DNA of 41,176 nt from Pseudobutyrivibrio xylanivorans DSM 14809 (lineage in GTDB: Bacteria > Bacillota > Clostridia > Lachnospirales > Lachnospiraceae), in the NCBI RefSeq assembly GCF_900141825.1, contig NZ_FQYQ01000024.1, forward strand, positions 1 to 41,176. Reading direction: 5' to 3'. A program made the translations under genes and the position numbers. The notes under the pieces are model-generated. The model had not been told where the DNA came from, did no database searches, and saw only the letters and a program-made list of their open reading frames with translations. Positions 1 to 7,832 of the stretch are shown piece by piece. How positions within the stretch are numbered: position 1 is the first letter of the stretch; every line of letters begins with the position of its first letter.

Positions 1-92
<92 letters not shown>

Positions 93-289
93 AAAGTTTA
101 ATTCCGAATCAGTATAAAACTGACTTGTTTACTATAAAGGTTTCGTTTCATTAAGAAACTTAAATGAATTTCAAGGATACATGTTTCATTTTGAAAATGT
201 ATTAATTCAAGGTTTGTTTCACTGTTCAGTTATCAATCTTCGTTTATTTGTTTCGCTCTGTGTGACTTGCTGTCCCTCAGTGCTCGATT

Positions 290-318
290 ATAGTATCATC
301 CCAATCGTCTCGTGTCAA
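290..318 (-). promoter_or_regulatory. rRNA operon promoter
   Basis: The minus strand reads TTGACA (313-318), a 17-base spacer, then TACTAT (290-295), a near-consensus vegetative promoter. It lies about 200 bases upstream of the 16S 5' end, and the A/T-rich stretch before the -35 could act as an UP element. The roughly 190-base transcribed leader (93-283) would contain the usual antitermination and processing sequences; I do not recognise them with certainty. No second strong promoter was seen. Confidence 0.85.
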
Positions 319-551
319 CGCATTTTTTCATATTTTATTAAAGTAAATCTATAGCGCGAAACTGGAGATATTGTGCGAATTGTGTTAATTATTTACACAA
401 TAATCCATTAACCTCTTATTAGTGCAAATATACCCCCTCCGTACTGGAGGGTGGTCTAACACATTAAAACAATTACTGCTATTAGGATCTGATGCAGAAT
501 CTTTACTATTCTGAGCTCTAAATATCGATGCGGCATTTGTGATATTTTTAA
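319..551. other. Intergenic region without a supported gene
   Basis: This stretch separates the rRNA promoter from the end of the histidine kinase gene. It holds an A/T-rich region next to the -35 and a hairpin at 432-455 (stem CCCTCC/GGAGGG, loop GTACT, extendable past a one-base bulge). That hairpin is not followed by a T-run on either strand. A 61-codon minus-strand reading frame at 385-570 has no recognisable domain or good ribosome binding site and crosses the inverted repeat, so I do not call it a gene. Confidence 0.6.
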
Positions 552-592
552 TACTAAATGGTGAGGCCACATCATGACCTCACCATTTAGTA
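552..592 (-). terminator. Perfect 15-bp inverted repeat directly after the kinase gene
   Basis: The arms 552-566 and 578-592 are perfectly complementary (core ACTAAATGGTGAGG), with an 11-base loop, and start two bases past the kinase stop codon. Position suggests a transcript end for the two-component operon. Neither strand has a proper T-run after the stem, so it may be a non-canonical terminator or an mRNA 3'-end stabiliser. Confidence 0.5.
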
Positions 593-593
593 A

Positions 594-3158
594 TTATATC
601 TTATTAAATTCTACAACTGCCTTAAATAAATCTCCATCAATGGATAGCTTAAGTGTTCCACCCATAGCCTCTGTTAGGCTGCGGGCGATGGAAAGGCCAA
701 GACCATTGCCATCTGTGTAGCGGGACTTGTCACCACGAACAAATCTTTCCATAAGCTCATCTGCTGTGATGTTCAGCTCTTCCTTTGAAGTATTTCTAAA
801 AACAAATCTAAGCTTCTTATCATCCTGCTCTAAATCCACATATGCTCTGGTATTTGGCTGAGCATATTTCACAATATTACTCATAAGATTATCAAATACT
901 CGCCATAGGTATCTGTTGTCAGCCTGAAGATAAGCATCTGCAGCAGGAATGTTTGTCACTACTGTGATTTTATTGGCTTCAAGTCTGTCAGAAAATTCTC
1001 CAACGGACTGATTCAAAAGAGTTACTGCATTTACCTTTTCTATGTTAAATTTTATGTTTCCAGTAGAAACCTTTGATGCCTCAATTAAATCCTCGATAAG
1101 CTTCTTTAATCTCTTAGACTGTCTGTCCAGCACCTCCAGATATTCTTTAGCCTTATCATTTTCAATATCTTCTTTTTCAAGAAGATCCACATAATTGATT
1201 ATTGAAGTAAGTGGAGTCTTGATGTCGTGAGAAACATTTGTAATGAGCTCTGTCTTCATACGCTCACTCTTGGTTCTTTCCTCAAGTGCAACTGTGATTC
1301 CAGATTGAATATCATTCATTGCCTTTGCATGCTCTTCAAGAAAAAGTGGCATTCCCTTTAAATCTACCTGAGCTGTGGTATCGCCCTCTGCGAGAGCTAA
1401 GGCTGTGCCCTTTATTCTTGCATAGCTTCTTAAAAAGATATGTAGAAGAATTCCAAAAGCCACTTTTTCCATAAACCACAGGAATAAAACATCCTGCGCA
1501 TCTGTAACCATAATTCCAAGCCATTCAAGGATTACAATGATTACAAATATAGCCCATATTCTATAAGTCCACTTTATCGTGGAGCGTATATATTTTGTCT
1601 CCTGGTGAAAAACTCCAAGCCACTTTTTTATTATGCCTAATATCTTGCATATCAGACTATTCTTCCATACATGACGAAGCTTAACATTTACCGCAATATT
1701 TGAACTCCAAAGGAATCCTATAAGCACAGCAGCAATACCAGTAGCCGCAACAATCATTCCTATTAATCCAAAGGCTGATGAACCCAGTTCGTCAACTATA
1801 GAAACACAAACTCCAAACACAATAGACTCAGCAAATATAAATAACACAATCGCTAAATCAGCTGGAATTTTTTCAATAGGGCCTTCAACAATTCCCTCTA
1901 CTCCCTTCTTATGTCCTGCTGCACATAAGAACATAATCCAAGAGCCAAATGCAATAACAAAGGAAAGAATAGCTGCCAATAGAAGAATAACCTTCAAGGT
2001 TGGTGCAAGGGATGCAACTGCCTTTGCCTGTGCATAAAAATCATTTGTATATGTGTTTGCTGCAAGCTTTGTCTCATTAGGGAAGCATACCACTGTGTAG
2101 TAGGTTAAAGCAGGGTTATCTTCATATATACCAAAGAATGAAATATTATCTATTGATACCTCATGCTTTAATTGAGTGAGTTCTCCATGTATGTCTGATA
2201 AGTCAGCAACATTATCAAGACTAAGTTTTCCTGTAGCTCCATCATCAGTGTTTAAGGCTAAAACATAACCCTGAACTGAGTCAGATAAAGGCTTGTAGCC
2301 CTTGCCATCTATATAAAGTAGATTAGTATCTTCACCTGATGCGCCACTTTCAATAACAGTTTCTTCTGGCAGATAATCTGTAGTAACTTCTGTTTTTTCT
2401 GTATCTTCTGATGATTCAGTCTCCTCAGAATCTTCAACTACATAATAGCTTTCATCTTCCTGAACTTTCTCTGTTTCAGATGAACTATAATAGTTTACGT
2501 ATTCTCTTCCAGCTTCTAAATCTGCTTTATTATTATCCCAAATTCTAGAATAAATATTATTAGTATTAGGTGTTCCCTCAGGATGTTCACTAGTAACATA
2601 GCTACAATAATATTCCTGTATGGGATAGAATCTTCCATTACCAAAAACATAAGCCTTCTGTCCAATCAGGTCATATCCAATTCCTTCAATGCTAACACTT
2701 GTGTACACCCTTGAATAATCAGTACCAATGTAATTAGGTGTCCAAAAATCTAAAAGCTTCTCACTTAATTCAATTTCTGTATCACCATCGATTCCATAGT
2801 AATCTTTAAATGCATTCTTAGGAACTTTTACATCATTAAAATTTCGATATATGTAGGAGCTATCAGAATTGAGATCTATATCTTCAGTCTCCTTACCAGC
2901 GATAACTCCGTAGTAACAATTCATTCCTTCAAGTCGGCCTGAAGTAAATCCATTATCTGCATTATAGAGAATCCAGGTTGCATAATCTCTTCCAGCTTCC
3001 TTATATAGTTCGTTTTTGAACTCGCTGGTATTGCTTGAAAACAATCCCCAGTTTCCTAAAATGCCACATGCAAAAACACTAAATGCAAATATAAACGTAA
3101 ATACGGTACAGGTTATACCTAAAAATATCTTTCCAGCTCTGCTGTAAAATCTTTTCAT
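594..3158 (-). CDS. Membrane sensor histidine kinase
   Basis: An 854-residue sensor kinase that would phosphorylate the regulator encoded just upstream. An N-terminal membrane segment (about 11-33) is followed by a long extracytoplasmic region (about 34-385) containing a Glu/Ser/Thr-rich acidic stretch. A cluster of further membrane segments lies between about 388 and 600. The catalytic half has the HisKA box NVSHDIKTPL with His644, the N box around 756-764 and the G box DGNGLGLSIA around 816-825. AGGAGG lies just before the ATG, which fixes the start. Regulator and kinase are 45 bases apart and appear co-transcribed. The ligand is unknown and I do not recognise the extracellular domain. The C-terminal kinase core is complete. 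Confidence 0.93.
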   Translation of the reverse strand: MKRFYSRAGKIFLGITCTVFTFIFAFSVFACGILGNWGLFSSNTSEFKNELYKEAGRDYATWILYNADNGFTSGRLEGMNCYYGVIAGKETEDIDLNSDSSYIYRNFNDVKVPKNAFKDYYGIDGDTEIELSEKLLDFWTPNYIGTDYSRVYTSVSIEGIGYDLIGQKAYVFGNGRFYPIQEYYCSYVTSEHPEGTPNTNNIYSRIWDNNKADLEAGREYVNYYSSSETEKVQEDESYYVVEDSEETESSEDTEKTEVTTDYLPEETVIESGASGEDTNLLYIDGKGYKPLSDSVQGYVLALNTDDGATGKLSLDNVADLSDIHGELTQLKHEVSIDNISFFGIYEDNPALTYYTVVCFPNETKLAANTYTNDFYAQAKAVASLAPTLKVILLLAAILSFVIAFGSWIMFLCAAGHKKGVEGIVEGPIEKIPADLAIVLFIFAESIVFGVCVSIVDELGSSAFGLIGMIVAATGIAAVLIGFLWSSNIAVNVKLRHVWKNSLICKILGIIKKWLGVFHQETKYIRSTIKWTYRIWAIFVIIVILEWLGIMVTDAQDVLFLWFMEKVAFGILLHIFLRSYARIKGTALALAEGDTTAQVDLKGMPLFLEEHAKAMNDIQSGITVALEERTKSERMKTELITNVSHDIKTPLTSIINYVDLLEKEDIENDKAKEYLEVLDRQSKRLKKLIEDLIEASKVSTGNIKFNIEKVNAVTLLNQSVGEFSDRLEANKITVVTNIPAADAYLQADNRYLWRVFDNLMSNIVKYAQPNTRAYVDLEQDDKKLRFVFRNTSKEELNITADELMERFVRGDKSRYTDGNGLGLSIARSLTEAMGGTLKLSIDGDLFKAVVEFNKI

Positions 3159-3203
3159 ATCACCCTCCTAAAATCTCATCATTTGTTACTATTCACAGCA
3201 ACA

Positions 3204-3926
3204 TTATGAATCCATCTTATACCCGTGCCCCCAGACAGCCTTTAGGTATCTAGGATTGGCACTATCATATTCTAATTTTTCTCTGAGATGTCTGATATGA
3301 ACAGCCACAGTGCTTTCAGCCCCTATTACTGTTTCCTTCCAGACATTCTCATAAATGTCGCGTGGGGAGAGCACTTCGCCCTTATGTGTCATAAGAAGCT
3401 TTAGAATGTCGTATTCTAATGGAGTAAGTGATACTGGATTTCCATCTAAGGTGACTTCCTTAGATTTATCATGTAATTCAATACCACCTATTGTGATAAT
3501 ATCCGTATTTACGATATTCGCATTTCCGTTCTGAGAGCCAAGCATGGTATAACGTCTAAGCTGAGACTTCACCCTAGCCATAAGCTCCACCGGATTAAAA
3601 GGTTTTGTAACATAATCATCTGCTCCTACTGTCAGGCCAACCACCTTATCAGCATCCTCACTCTTTGCAGTAAGCATGATGATTGGTACATTTGACTCCT
3701 TTCGAATCTCAGCCATGGCAGCTATTCCATCCATTTCAGGCATCATCACATCAAGTAAGATAAGCTGCATAGTTTCGCCTGCTGGGCTTTTCATTATTTC
3801 AACTGCCTCTCTTCCATTTGAGGCTGATGTTACATTCATTCCCTCACTCTCAAGATAAATCCTAAGAGCGGATACGATATCCTGTTCGTCATCACAAATT
3901 AGAATATTATTCATTTTTTCTCCCAT
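3204..3926 (-). CDS. OmpR/PhoB-family response regulator
   Basis: A 240-residue DNA-binding response regulator, presumed partner of the adjacent kinase. The receiver domain (about 5-120) has the acidic pocket ICDDE, the phospho-acceptor Asp in LLLDVMMP, the Thr in MLTAKS and the Lys in TKPF. The C-terminal winged helix (about 145-238) ends in the typical HIRHLREKLE and YLKAVWGHGYKM motifs. Two starts four codons apart are possible (ATG at 3926 and at 3914), each preceded by a plausible ribosome binding site; the upstream one is given. Its promoter at 3954-3982 suggests the pair is transcribed separately from the AEC transporter operon. Target genes are unknown. Confidence 0.95.
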   Translation of the reverse strand: MGEKMNNILICDDEQDIVSALRIYLESEGMNVTSASNGREAVEIMKSPAGETMQLILLDVMMPEMDGIAAMAEIRKESNVPIIMLTAKSEDADKVVGLTVGADDYVTKPFNPVELMARVKSQLRRYTMLGSQNGNANIVNTDIITIGGIELHDKSKEVTLDGNPVSLTPLEYDILKLLMTHKGEVLSPRDIYENVWKETVIGAESTVAVHIRHLREKLEYDSANPRYLKAVWGHGYKMDS

Positions 3927-3953
3927 GTAACTCCTGTAATTAATTACAAGGTT

Positions 3954-3982
3954 ATTGTATTGAATAAATTTTTAAGTTCCAA
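3954..3982 (-). promoter_or_regulatory. Promoter of the two-component operon
   Basis: The minus strand reads TTGGAA (3977-3982), a 17-base spacer and TACAAT (3954-3959), about 28 bases upstream of the regulator start. It lies between the AEC transporter stop and the regulator, so read-through from the upstream operon remains possible. Confidence 0.65.
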
Positions 3983-3994
3983 GATGGTAAATCT

Positions 3995-4924
3995 TTAAGA
4001 ATTGATTAAGAATCTCTCACACAGGTAAATAAATGCTGGCAAGGTTAAAAGCATAATTATTGTGTTCTGCATTATTGTTGTGGCAGCATATTTTACATCT
4101 GCATCATACTTGCGTCCTATGATTACATTAAGTGAGCCTGATGGCATTGCTGTCAACAGAACCATTGTCATAGCAAGTGACTTTTCCACATGTAAAAGAA
4201 CTAAAACCACAAGTGTAATAGCTGGCACCAAAATCATTCTAAAGAAGGATGTAATGTAAGCCACCTTATCTTTTAGTACTTCGTCAGGCTTAATAGTATA
4301 AAGCTCCGCACCAATAATCATCATTGAAACAGGAAGCATACATCCGCCTAACACATCTACTGTCTCTGTTAAAACCACTGGGAAACGATATGGAATCACA
4401 TAAAGAATAATTGCAGCGATAGCAATCCATATGATTACATTCTTCATAATTGCATAGATGGAAATCTTTTCCTTCTCGCTCTGCAATAGCATTACGCCTA
4501 TAGAAAAATACACTACATCAAAAATGCAATTATATACTGCTGCATATAAAAGACCTGAGCCAGCCACAGTTTCTCTAATAATAGACATGCCAATAAAGCC
4601 AGTATTGGCAAATGCGATAAGCAAAGAAAACATTCCGCTCTTGGTCTTATCCTTAAAGAAAGGGCAACTGCCAAAATAACATAATGAAATAACAATAGCA
4701 TAGTACACTAACGTAAATACGATAGTATAACCAATTCCTATCATCTGTTTGATAGAAAAATCTGCCTGTGATGACACAAACAAATTGGCTGGAAGAAAGA
4801 TATATATCAACATTTCTGATAATCCTCTCTTCACAGCCTCATCCATAATTTTAAAATGTGCAGCAAAAAATCCTGCCGCCATCAAAACAAAAATTTTTAA
4901 AGTAATTGAAACTAATACACTCAT
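3995..4924 (-). CDS. AEC-family (auxin efflux carrier-like) membrane transporter
   Basis: A 309-residue, very hydrophobic protein with about ten membrane segments in two halves, the usual size and layout of the AEC family. Family members export or exchange organic anions such as malate, or amino-acid derivatives. Conserved-looking segments are the first helix, FANTGFIGMSII (about 105-116) and MPSGSLNVIIGRKY near the C-terminus. It starts one base after the stop of the 2-hydroxyacid dehydrogenase, so it is the last gene of the RocB operon. Export of the hydroxyacid made by that dehydrogenase is a reasonable inference; the actual substrate cannot be read from the sequence. Confidence 0.87.
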   Translation of the reverse strand: MSVLVSITLKIFVLMAAGFFAAHFKIMDEAVKRGLSEMLIYIFLPANLFVSSQADFSIKQMIGIGYTIVFTLVYYAIVISLCYFGSCPFFKDKTKSGMFSLLIAFANTGFIGMSIIRETVAGSGLLYAAVYNCIFDVVYFSIGVMLLQSEKEKISIYAIMKNVIIWIAIAAIILYVIPYRFPVVLTETVDVLGGCMLPVSMMIIGAELYTIKPDEVLKDKVAYITSFFRMILVPAITLVVLVLLHVEKSLAMTMVLLTAMPSGSLNVIIGRKYDADVKYAATTIMQNTIIMLLTLPAFIYLCERFLINS

Positions 4925-4925
4925 C

Positions 4926-5903
4926 TTACCTAACTAATTCAGTAATCTCCTCATTTTTTCCAGCGAGGAAATATCCAAGATTTGCCCCACTGATTCTTTG
5001 CAGTTTCTCGATAGACTCCTGACTGTAGAATGCACTGTGAGGTGTTATGATTACATTTTTTCGACGAAGCAGACTACATCTGTTTAAATCTGGATTCTCT
5101 TCTTCAAGAACGTCTATGCCCGCGCCTCTAATCAATCCCCTATTCAGAGCATTTACAAGAGCCTGTTCATCAACGCTGCCTCCACGCCCTACATTAATAA
5201 ATATCGGTCTACGCTTCATTTTAACAAAAGCATCCTCATTAAAAAAGTGTCTGTTTTCCTCGGTAAGATTCATATGATTAGTAATAATGTCAGCTCTGGA
5301 GAAAGCCTCCTTCTTGGTTACAAACTCCACTCCAGCCACATCAAACTGGCTGGCAGCATATGGGTCCACCGCCAGGACTTTCATTCCAAGAGCCAGAGCT
5401 ATAGTAGCCACACGTCTACCAATTCTTCCAAAACCAAATATTGCCAGTGTCTGGCTGTTAAGATTAGGATTTCCATCTATGGAATAATATTTCCATTCCT
5501 TCTTATCATTAATCTGTCTGTCATAGAATTTCAGATTACGATTCAGCGCGCACATCAGCGCAATGGCATGTTCTGCCACTTCTTGAGTACAATATTCCTG
5601 AATATGGCACACAGCAATATCATTTTGTCTGGCACTCTCAAGATTAATATTGGAATAGCCTACGCCACTAACTGAAATACATTTTAAACTTGGGCAGGCG
5701 GCCAGTATCTCTTCATCAGCCTCAATAAATCCAGTAACCAGCCCATCTGCATCCTGCAATACCTTGATAAAATCATCCTTATCCTTATAGGCATGAACTA
5801 CCGTATCAACTGGCTCGCCAAGTGCCTCCTCAATACTTTCAATTGTGATGGTATAATCCGCTTCCAATGCGCTTTCATAATCCGCAATTACGATTTTCTT
5901 CAA
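4926..5903 (-). CDS. D-isomer-specific 2-hydroxyacid dehydrogenase (NAD-dependent)
   Basis: A 325-residue enzyme of the D-2-hydroxyacid dehydrogenase family, which reversibly reduces 2-keto acids with NADH. The nucleotide loop GFGRIG is at 157-162. The catalytic residues are visible: Arg240 in NVGRGG, Glu in IDVLEEE (about 267) and His289 in ITPHSAF. The start codon is TTG, overlapping the TGA stop of the aminotransferase (TTGA), which implies translational coupling. Directly after an aminotransferase and before an AEC carrier, it is well placed to reduce a 2-keto acid made by transamination. A role as 3-phosphoglycerate dehydrogenase is less likely because the C-terminal regulatory domain is absent. 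Confidence 0.92.
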   Translation of the reverse strand: MKKIVIADYESALEADYTITIESIEEALGEPVDTVVHAYKDKDDFIKVLQDADGLVTGFIEADEEILAACPSLKCISVSGVGYSNINLESARQNDIAVCHIQEYCTQEVAEHAIALMCALNRNLKFYDRQINDKKEWKYYSIDGNPNLNSQTLAIFGFGRIGRRVATIALALGMKVLAVDPYAASQFDVAGVEFVTKKEAFSRADIITNHMNLTEENRHFFNEDAFVKMKRRPIFINVGRGGSVDEQALVNALNRGLIRGAGIDVLEEENPDLNRCSLLRRKNVIITPHSAFYSQESIEKLQRISGANLGYFLAGKNEEITELVR

Positions 5904-6970
5904 ACCTTAACCTCCGCAAGTATCTCTTTGATGGCAATCAGCACCACTGCCATCTCCTGCTCTGTTCCAATGGTGATTCTTAAATATTTATCCAGTTTTG
6001 CATCTGCAAAATGACGTGTGAGAATTCCCTCTTCCTTCAACTTCTCACAAAGCTCTGAAGATGAAATTGTGTCATGATAGCAGAATACAAAATTAGCTTT
6101 CGATGGAATAACATGAAATCCCAAGTTCTCCAAATCTGATTTGAACTGCTCTCGATTAGTTACAATTCGGTTAATACATTTATCCAAATAATAGGTATCC
6201 TTTACTGCTGCAATTCCTGCTGCCATAGTAACTGAATTAAGATTAAATGGATTAAATGAAAACTTAATGCTGTTCATATCCGCAATAATCTCTTTTGAAG
6301 CAATAGCAAAACCTATATGTGTTCCCGCCATATTTCTAGATTTTGAGAAAGTACGAACAACAACAAGATTTGGATACTTGGTAGCAAGAGGCAAACAAGT
6401 CTCCCCCCAGTAGTCTGCATAGGCTTCGTCCACAATAACCATTCTCTCTGGATTCTTTTTAACAAGCTTTTCGATATCATCGATTGGAATTGCTCGTCCT
6501 GTAGGATTATTAGGGTTTGCAAAAATAATATCCCCTTCCAAATCCATATAATCATTTATGTCGATTGAAAAATCATCCTTTACAGGAATCTCTTCCATAT
6601 CAAGTCCGTATGTCTTAGCATATGTGCGATAGAAGCCATAAGTAATATCTGGAAAATAGATCTTCATTCCTCTTCTGAAGAAACTCATAAGTACAAAGGA
6701 AAGAACTTCATCAGCTCCATTTCCAACAAAAACTTCTTCCTCGGTTACCCCATAAACAGATGCTACTGCCTTTCTAAATTCGTGACAATGTGGATCAGCA
6801 TAGTAGCTCATGTTCCAAATCTCACTTTTTGAAATAGCCTCAAATACCTTTGGTGAAGGTGGAAGAGAAGTCTCATTGGCGTTTAATTTGATATACAGCT
6901 TATCCTTTGGCTGCTCACCTGGAACATAAGGCTCCATCTCTTTATATTCATCTACTAAAAAAATGCTCAT
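5900..6970 (-). CDS. HisC-type (histidinol-phosphate aminotransferase family) PLP enzyme
   Basis: A 356-residue class I/II aminotransferase of the HisC subfamily. Family motifs are LNANET near the N-terminus, NPNNPTGR, VDEAYADYWG and TFSKSRNMAG, which holds the PLP lysine, plus a C-terminal YLRITIGTEQEM. It would transfer an amino group to or from glutamate/2-oxoglutarate. HisC-like proteins outside his operons often act on other amino acids, and no his gene is near. Its neighbours are a deiminase-type hydrolase upstream and a 2-hydroxyacid dehydrogenase downstream, so I infer an amino-acid-degrading role. It may still be the genome's true HisC. The gene begins 25 bases after the hydrolase stop. 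Confidence 0.88.
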   Translation of the reverse strand: MSIFLVDEYKEMEPYVPGEQPKDKLYIKLNANETSLPPSPKVFEAISKSEIWNMSYYADPHCHEFRKAVASVYGVTEEEVFVGNGADEVLSFVLMSFFRRGMKIYFPDITYGFYRTYAKTYGLDMEEIPVKDDFSIDINDYMDLEGDIIFANPNNPTGRAIPIDDIEKLVKKNPERMVIVDEAYADYWGETCLPLATKYPNLVVVRTFSKSRNMAGTHIGFAIASKEIIADMNSIKFSFNPFNLNSVTMAAGIAAVKDTYYLDKCINRIVTNREQFKSDLENLGFHVIPSKANFVFCYHDTISSSELCEKLKEEGILTRHFADAKLDKYLRITIGTEQEMAVVLIAIKEILAEVKV

Positions 6971-6995
6971 TACAATAGTGTCCCTTCATAATTAT

Positions 6996-7832
6996 TTATA
7001 TGCGTACAAGTGGAAATGTCATACAGTGTGGTCCACCGCCCGCTTTTAAGATTTCGGTAATATCCATTTCGATTACCTTCATGCCTCGCTTAACAAGCTC
7101 CTCATTAACCTTTTTATTTTGTTTCAGCGATAGCACGCAGTGATTTCCAAGAGCCTGCAAATTACATCCATGGAGGAAAATTGCCTCCTCTGGAACGGGA
7201 ATAAGCTCTATTCCTCTCTCTGCAAGGAGCTTCTTGAATTCCTCTGGTAATCCATCCACATATGCCACAGCCAGATGGTCATCCACCAGATTGAAGCACA
7301 TGTCCAAATGTAAATATTCCCGCTTAAGAGGAACTCCAGTAACCTCGTATCCAAGTGGCTCAAGAATTGCTTTCAACTCCGCAAGTCCAGCCTCATCTGT
7401 TCTGTCAGCCATGCCAACTGCCACCCATTTTTCATTCATAAACATGAAGTCGCCCCCCTCAAAGAGACCTTCCTTCACTTCTCCAATTTTAGGAATTCCA
7501 AGCTCCGCCATGCGCTTTTCATAATCAACATGCTCCTTATAGCGCATATCCAGCTTAAAGTTTCCAAGTATATATCCTTCCTTAACGCATCCTCCGAAAT
7601 CTCTTGCAAAAACTGAGTTTGGGCGCTCATCATCCGCATCTAAAAACTCTACTTCTACACCAGCATCCTCATAGCTTTTTACAAACTCCTCATGTTCACG
7701 AAGCATCACATCCACATCCATAGTGGTATCCTTCCACTTCTTTGCTATCTCATTGATTGGAGCTGGCTTTAAATACTCTGGTCTTGAAACCAAAACCTTC
7801 TTTAATTCCCCCGTTCCATTCTTAACAAACAT
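6996..7832 (-). CDS. Amidinotransferase-superfamily hydrolase (DDAH / arginine deiminase-like)
   Basis: A 278-residue guanidine-modifying enzyme. Hallmarks are the Asp in FARDFGG (Asp78), EGGDFMF (125-131), the catalytic His in HLDMCFNLV (His175) and the nucleophile Cys270 in GGPHCMTFPL. Family members hydrolyse the guanidino group of arginine, methylated arginine or agmatine, giving citrulline-type products plus ammonia or an amine. The length fits DDAH-like proteins and is shorter than the classical arginine deiminase (about 400). The ATG lies inside the 3' end of rocB (11-base overlap), so the two are translationally coupled. The exact substrate is not determinable, but amino-acid importer genes upstream suggest arginine or a related compound. 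Confidence 0.88.
   Translation of the reverse strand: MFVKNGTGELKKVLVSRPEYLKPAPINEIAKKWKDTTMDVDVMLREHEEFVKSYEDAGVEVEFLDADDERPNSVFARDFGGCVKEGYILGNFKLDMRYKEHVDYEKRMAELGIPKIGEVKEGLFEGGDFMFMNEKWVAVGMADRTDEAGLAELKAILEPLGYEVTGVPLKREYLHLDMCFNLVDDHLAVAYVDGLPEEFKKLLAERGIELIPVPEEAIFLHGCNLQALGNHCVLSLKQNKKVNEELVKRGMKVIEMDITEILKAGGGPHCMTFPLVRI

Noticed and set aside
385-570. 61-codon minus-strand reading frame between the rRNA promoter and the kinase gene
   Set aside because: No domain, no good ribosome binding site, unusual composition, and it overlaps two hairpins; most likely chance.
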